Shown here: in pieces, positions 58,096 through 64,000 of the stretch
Layout of the letters: each line of letters begins with the position of its first letter
Position numbering within the stretch: the stretch's first letter is position 1
Assembly: GCA_018857735.1 (NCBI GenBank)
Contig: JABMCL010002678.1
Coordinates: forward strand, 156,336-220,335
From: Alviniconcha marisindica
Lineage: Eukaryota > Mollusca > Gastropoda > Provannidae
DNA length: 64,000 bases
Direction of reading: 5' to 3'
Made by a program: the position numbers and the translations under genes
The notes under the pieces: model-generated
The model's input: the letters and a program-made list of their open reading frames with translations, nothing else
What the model was told of the DNA's origin: nothing
The model's database searches: none

Positions 58096-59960
58096 GTGAC
58101 ACGGCGCGATACCTGGTAGTGGAGGTGGCGTTATACGAGATGTGGTAAGTGGTGGGATGTAGAAAGTGGTGGTGTACTGATGTGACCGATGTGGAAATGT
58201 TATGTGAAACATGGTAGTGGGATGTGGAATTGGGTGTGATCACAGTCAGATGTGGTGGAATGATGCAAGATGGGGAGCATGTGAAATGCGGTGCAATGTT
58301 GTGTAAAATGTGGTAATGCGATGCATAAATGATGTGGCCAATATATGGTATGATCCGAGACTGATGTGGCGTGGAGTACATGGAATGTGGCGTTATGTGG
58401 TACGTCAGTAATGTGAAATGGGGTGCAATGCGACATGTTAGTGGTGTGAGGCATAATGTGGCCGATATGGTGCGATTTGAAATATGGTATTGCAAAGTGG
58501 AATAGTGTGCCGCGAGAGGTGCTGGTGTGATATGAAATGTGTGAGATGGTGAGGAAGGGTGACGTGGAATGCAGTGTGGTTTGGAACAATGCCAGACTGA
58601 TGGTGTTCGACTCGATGTGGAATGATGCAATGTAAAATGTGGTGGCCGTAATGTGATGTGGCGAGGTGCGAGATGCAATGGCAATGCGTTATACATTCCA
58701 CATCTCGCCTACAGCTCAACAATATTTCATATCGAACCACATTTCCGGCACAGCACACCATACCACATCTCACATCATTCCACATATTTAATACCACCAG
58801 ATCACACATGGAGTGATGTGGAGAGTGTGGTGTGGAATTTGGTGCGATGTGGAATGTTTTGCACTGCGGGACGTTGTGCCTTATACATCCTAATGTGGCT
58901 GTGATGTGGAGTAAGGTGCGACTGATGTAGAATGTGCGATATGGTGTAATGCTACATGTTATGTTATGCAATGTCAGATGAGAAATGTGGTGATGCGATG
59001 TGGAACGATGGTGTGGTACATGTGGAATATGGTGGCGTGCTGTGAAGATGCGAAATGTGGCTGTGGAATACCGAGTGATGTAGAATGGTTTGACGGCGCC
59101 ATATTAGACATGGCGGTGTGATGCAGAATGATGGTTGAAATGCAGTGTGGGATGTGTGGTGCTATGGGATAGTCATGTGATGTAAAATTTATATTTGAAT
59201 GTGATGTGCATAGCGTGGAATATGGGCATGATGTGGAATGTGTGCCGAGATGTGGCGCCGTGGAGCGATTTGATGTGAAACTGTGGTGTGGTGTCAGTGT
59301 ATGTGAAATGTGGTGCGATGTGAATGTGTGCAGTATGGCGTGGTGTGGAATGTGGTGTCCTGGTATAAGTGGAAAATTACGATGTGATGTAAATGTGGTG
59401 GTGTGGAATTGTGGTGGTGAAGAATGTGGCATATGCAATGCGCTGTGCGAGTGTTGTGTGATGTCAGATGTTGAAAATGATGCAATGTGTTGTGATGTCA
59501 GATGTGGTGGTGTAATGCGATGTGGAATATGGTGTGGTGTGAAATATGCTATGATGTTGAATGTGGGTGTGGTGTGGAATAGTGTATGTGGGACGATGTG
59601 AGATGTGGACTGTGTGATGTGGAATATGTGGTGGTGTGGAATAGTGTATGTGGGACGATACGAGATGTGGACTGTGTGATGTGGAATATGTGGTGGTGTG
59701 AAATGGTGGTGGGAGGCAGACTGCGGTGTAATGTGATGTAGAATATGGTGGTCCGAGGTGAGATGCGTTGCAACATTAAATGTCTGAGATGTGGCGTGGA
59801 ACATGTGGTATGTAGTAATATGATGTGGAATGGTGGTGTGGAATGGTGCGACGTGAAAGGTGTGTGATGTAAAATCTTTTGGTGTTATGTGATGGAATGA
59901 TGTGTGATGTGAAAACGTTTAATGTGGTGTGGAGTTGAGTAGTGTGATGCGCAATGCAAT
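58095..59960. repeat. degenerate GATGTGGAATG satellite-like DNA
   Basis: ~1.9 kb of AATGTGGTG, GATGTGGAA and ATGTGGTGTG words, G/T-biased on plus. One ~68-bp exact repeat at ~59573-59700. Probably old diverged copies of the neighbouring array. Confidence 0.8.
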
Positions 59961-60339
59961 TTGAACCCTGCGAATTACGTAAACACTACAGCACTTGTGA
60001 TGTGGAATGCGGCCGGAAAACACACACACGCATGAAACCAATAGCACACTTCACGCACACAGGCAAAGTCCAGAGGAGAAAAGGTGGGTGTTGAGGGCAG
60101 AATTAAATGATACTACGGACGGAAGATATATATTTGTTATAAGGTGTGACGCCGGCGGAATGGTATGTTGTATGATGTGGAATGTCCGTGGCCTGGATGG
60201 ACTACAGAGTGTGAAGTGGTGCAGAATGGTGTGGTGAAGAAAAGCGTGTGGTGTGAAATTGCGGTGTGGTGTGGAATGTCATGGTGTGATTTTAAATGTT
60301 TTGTGGTATGGTGGTTTTGTTGTGTGGTTTTGTGGTATA

Positions 60340-60840
60340 AAGGTATGTGTAGCGTTCAGAGCAGTTTGCTCTTTCTGTATTATGTAGTGTTCAGCGTAAT
60401 GTCAGTTCAGTACTGTTTATGTGTCAGTAGGATTCAGTGTACACAGTGTTCAGTCAGTGTCAGTCTATTGAGCGTCGGCTCAGTTCTATAGCGTTCAATG
60501 CAAGCAGTGTTCAGCATCAGTTCAGTTTACAGGGTAGAGTCTGTAGCATACACAGTCAATGGTGTTCAGTGTTATCTGGGTTACAGTCTACGGCGTTCGT
60601 GGTCAGCCTACTATTATTCAGTGTCGGTAGTGTTCAGTCTAGTATTCAGTTGTCAGTGGGGTTCAGAGTCTATAGCGTTCAGTGTCAGTTCAGTGTCTGT
60701 AGCGTTCAGGGTGTGTACTGTTCAGTGGGTCATTCTCCGTCTGTACTCTTCAGTGTCTGCAGTGTTCAGAGCACTGGCTGTTCACCAAGAGTCTGTCATG
60801 TTCATGTCATGTTCAGAGTCCACACTCTGAAGGTCCTCTG
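60340..60840. repeat. degenerate GTTCAGTGTCAGT repeats
   Basis: Words TTCAGTGT, GTCAGTTCAGT, TCTATAGCGTTCA recur irregularly (period roughly 20-50). Confidence 0.75.
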
Positions 60841-61279
60841 CCCCTGCGCAGTTCTTGAATTTTAACATCCCGTCAACCACAGAGGGTCACCTGAGGACAA
60901 AATACAATGTAATTTTTAATTATTTTTAATCCACTTATCTATCAATGCACAATGACACACGTTTTGGTACGTATTTATTTTTGGTAGGTACTCACTGGGG
61001 GAACCTACTTGTCAGCTCTAGGTTCTCAACAGGGGATCTTAATTTCTGCGTCCACAGTATCCCACTGGAAAAACGGGCCATGCTCAGAGCATCAATGCAT
61101 AGGCCTGTTGGAGGAGCACTGTAGTAATTATATTATCATTCATGTCAATGTTAAATCTGCAGACACATTTGCTGTGGGCAAGTTCACAACAGCAGGAGTG
61201 TGGCATAAAGCACAACAAATTATGAGTCAGTCTTGCCTTCGATCACGCTTGGATGACTATATCTGTATGTACATCTGTC

Positions 61280-61282
61280 TAC

Positions 61283-61352
<70 letters not shown>

Positions 61353-61403
61353 ATACACATCTGGATATGCGTGTATGAGTTTATGAATAAAAGGTGTTTT
61401 TCC

Positions 61404-61466
<63 letters not shown>

Positions 61467-61512
61467 CACATCTAGATATGGGTGTGTGTGTTTATGAATA
61501 AGGTGTTTTTCC

Positions 61513-61550
<38 letters not shown>

Positions 61551-61620
61551 CACATCTGGATATGTGTGTATGAGTTTATGAATAAGGTGTTTTTCCAGAC
61601 ATATGAGTGTGTGAGTTTAT
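61280..61620. repeat. ~110-bp tandem repeat containing (AT)n
   Basis: Three units of (AT)n followed by AATACACATCTGGATATG, TGTGAGTTTATGAATAA and GGTGTTTTTCCAGA. AT tracts at ~61287-61345, 61405-61462 and 61516-61544. Confidence 0.95.
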
Positions 61621-62385
61621 GAATGAAAAGTGGTTTTCCGGACTTACCGTTTCAAGATGGCCACAAGCTGGTGTACTGTTCAGTTACAAATGGGGTGTTC
61701 ACTGCTGATTCTGTGGGTGCTCATCTGCTGCGTCCTCTTTTATTAGGAAGTATTTTTCTCAACACATTTCCATAAAAAGCACACGAACTTGGTATATATA
61801 TGTATTCCTTTAGGGCACAAGCAGCTAGCTATCATTAAAAGAAGAAGAATCTGTTTGACTTCCAAGTATTGCAATATGCATAAAATAATGTGTAGTTTTT
61901 GTTAGGTCTATGTTTAAACAGAACGAGGTTCATGCAGAACCTACAAAGTGATCTGACAGGGCTCCACAACTGATGTCATACCCTAGCAAGCGACATAATT
62001 ACAAAAGAAGGAAATCGTCCATGATAACCATTGATAACATGCAGCAAGGATACATCTTCAGAGTGTGTTCTGTTGTGCTTCTTGTTGTTCAGGTTCTGCT
62101 GATGTTGTTCATTTTGTTTGCTTGCTTTACTTCATATACCTTCTTGAGGGTGAGGGGGCAGGAAGGGGAGTACGTGCATGCTGTACTTTGTTGCTGCAGT
62201 TGCCCTCTGTGTGCGTGTAAGGGGGCCTGGGGCTAACTTGAATACTGTGAAGAGAATAGTTACTTTACACTGGAATCAAACCAATCTTATATATATATAT
62301 ATAACAATTCATCTGAAAAAAGTAAGTATTCAAATGAACCTAAAAATACCTTGCACTTCCTGTTCTGATTGACAGCCAAGCACAA

Positions 62386-62461
62386 TGCGTGTGTCGATAG
62401 CCTGTTTCATTGCCCTGCTGCTCATGCTGCTGCTGGCCAAGGTGAAGGTTGATGTCTTCAG
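62386..62461 (+). CDS. possible signal-peptide exon of an unidentified gene
   Basis: ATG at 62395 after TTGACAG (acceptor-like). Encodes MRVSIACFIALLLMLLLAKV KVDVF, a strong signal peptide or anchor, and ends AG before GGTACGG (donor-like). Read through, it stops after seven more codons. No downstream exon seen to the window end. Confidence 0.3.
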
Positions 62462-62509
62462 GGTACGGCCATTTAGCTTGTAGGTGGCTTGCTCTTACTG
62501 TTTTCTGCA

Positions 62510-64000
62510 CTGGGCATGGACCATTGCAGTTCCCAGCTGAGGTCTGGAGAGAATCCAGGGCCTTCTACACTCAAGCACACAACTGCACATACTGACAGTG
62601 ACACAAATATGCACACCTTGGTGAACACATACACACACAAAAACATACATATGCACACAAATATGTATCCACTGACACAGGCCAACACTAAACTGAACAC
62701 ACACATAATTATAGCACTCTCTTTCTCTCTTTCGTGCTCTACTATGATACTTGAATGCACATTTTTTTTTAAACTGGCATTGTTCAGTTTAACTTTTTGC
62801 CTGCACTGGACTGAATACACACATAAGTTGGAGAAAGAAAAAAGAAGATACGAAACTGAAGCATGCAACCAAAAGTTGAAACTGACCCTATCAGATTGGG
62901 CCTACTATAAACCAATTCTTGTATCTTCATTATTCTATCCTCTCCATTTTGTGTGTGTCTCTCTCTCTCTCCATACTTCCCCCCCACCCCCACCCCTACA
63001 ACTGCTTTGCACAAACATGAAAAAGGTAGCTGTTCAACCATCTCTGCAATACAAGCAAGTAGAGACCAAGGATTCAATCCAAAAAAAAATTCTGGTCTAA
63101 AACAAAAAACAAAAAAAGGATTATGAAGAGCTGATGGAAGAAGGCTCTAACAGAAAGCCATAACAATTGGCATTCAGAGGAGAAATGAGCCCTGCAGGTG
63201 AAATCTCACTGCCAGAGGCTGACACACACACAGGTGTTGTGTTGTCTGTGATATTTTGAAAAAGTACAGTGAAATTTCCTGCTGGCCCTGTTTATGACTA
63301 GTATATAATACATATATTGAGACATGCTTGCTATTGACTGCTGTCTCCAGAACTGCGACACAACTGTATACTTATGATACAGTGACTTGTATGTGTTCTA
63401 AACTGGTGAACAATTTTGAAATTTTGATATGTCCTGTGGTAACCTAGTACATTCAAATCCAAGCTAACTAACTGAAAAGAAGCTCTCAAAGAGAAAATCA
63501 CCCTACAGACCACTAGAAAGAACAGAACCACTTTAAAGAAAAGCAGGGTGGAAGACTGAAGCACAATCTGTAAAAAGAAGTACTCAGAAGAAAAAGGAGC
63601 CCATCCAAGTATCAATGAGAACAAAAACCACAATGATTACGAACAAGAAACTGGGTAGAAGAAGGCCTAAGAAAATGCCATACGAACAACCAATCGGAAG
63701 AGATAGATCTACAGAGTGCTAAAAAACAACCACCAAGAAGAACTGGGCACAAAAGGCCCAAGAAACAGCCAGAAAAAGCAACACTCAGGGGAAAAAGGTG
63801 CCCCTGAAAAAGAACCATGAAAAAGAACTTGGTAAAAATTAAAAAGCCAAATTAAAAGCCATAAAAGGAAGAATATGCAGAGAAAGAAGCAATAATGCAA
63901 TGCTAAAAAGAACAGAGAAGAGAAAGCAGTAACATCAGTGAAATCACGTGGCCAGAGATTGTGACAAGTGGCATCTTTGTAAAGCCAGTAGTTTTTCTTA
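62510..64000. other. right flank, no recognised gene; degenerate tandem repeat from ~63120
   Basis: ACACA-rich segment ~62570-62705, then from ~63120 a degenerate purine-rich repeat of ~110-130 bp with recurring (C/T)CAGAGGAGAAATGAGCCC, GGGAAAAAGGTGCCC and GAAGAAGGC..AAGAAA.GCC words. Confidence 0.55.

Noticed and set aside
57577..59804. Long minus-strand reading frames rich in His, Ser, Thr and Pro
   Set aside because: Generated by the 60-bp array and GATGTGGAATG words; no start context, domains or splice support.
61973..62236. 87-codon plus-strand frame with a hydrophobic stretch
   Set aside because: Hydrophobicity comes from T/G-rich sequence; no splice sites, start context or similarity that I can support.

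Overview
Animal nuclear DNA: multi-exon genes with GT-AG introns, GC-rich coding exons in AT-rich introns, and very heavy loads of CA/TG and AT microsatellites, homopolymer C/G runs, minisatellites and tRNA-derived SINEs. The protein set and repeat style suggest a lophotrochozoan, most likely a marine mollusc such as a gastropod. That placement is inference; nothing here is species-diagnostic.

Four conserved protein-coding genes can be rebuilt from exons whose splice phases match. (1) A PXMP2/Mpv17-family peroxisomal membrane channel gene on the minus strand: three exons at 542-3381, with the C-terminus off the left edge. (2) A plus-strand single-pass membrane protein at 3643-13255: signal peptide, VWC domain, TM helix and a long PPxY-bearing tail, DGCR2/IDD-like. 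It is head-to-head with PXMP2 across a 261-bp gap that is probably a bidirectional promoter. (3) A minus-strand calpain protease, start at 40718 and last recognised exon at 29016, with a dual-acylation-type N-terminus. (4) A complete minus-strand INO80B (PAPA-1 plus HIT zinc finger) gene at 44662-51341, nine exons, 311 codons. A small putative secreted protein (52031-52387) lies head-to-head with INO80B.

Layout: 0.5-3.4 kb PXMP2; 3.6-13.6 kb the VWC gene; 13.6-20.5 kb AT-rich flank or long 3'UTR; 20.5-29 kb minisatellites and an amplified SINE head, on the 3' side of the calpain; 29-41 kb calpain; 41-51.3 kb INO80B; 51.6-60.9 kb a gene-poor repeat island (dispersed repeats, two hairpins, a decayed LINE, GATGTGGAATG-type satellite DNA); 61-64 kb AT microsatellites, a possible signal-peptide exon and degenerate repeats.

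Two patterns stand out. First, minisatellites repeatedly abut exon edges and copy the edge itself: splice donors of PXMP2 exon 2, of two calpain exons and of INO80B exon 4, the acceptor of one calpain exon, the stop-codon end of INO80B, and the polyadenylation signals of the VWC gene. Second, within about 52.5-59.3 kb, near-identical repeat copies differ by exact four-base CAGT insertions at unrelated positions, which is either an unusual mutational signature or a data artefact. The calpain exon expected to carry the catalytic Asn was not found; its interval is filled by minisatellites.
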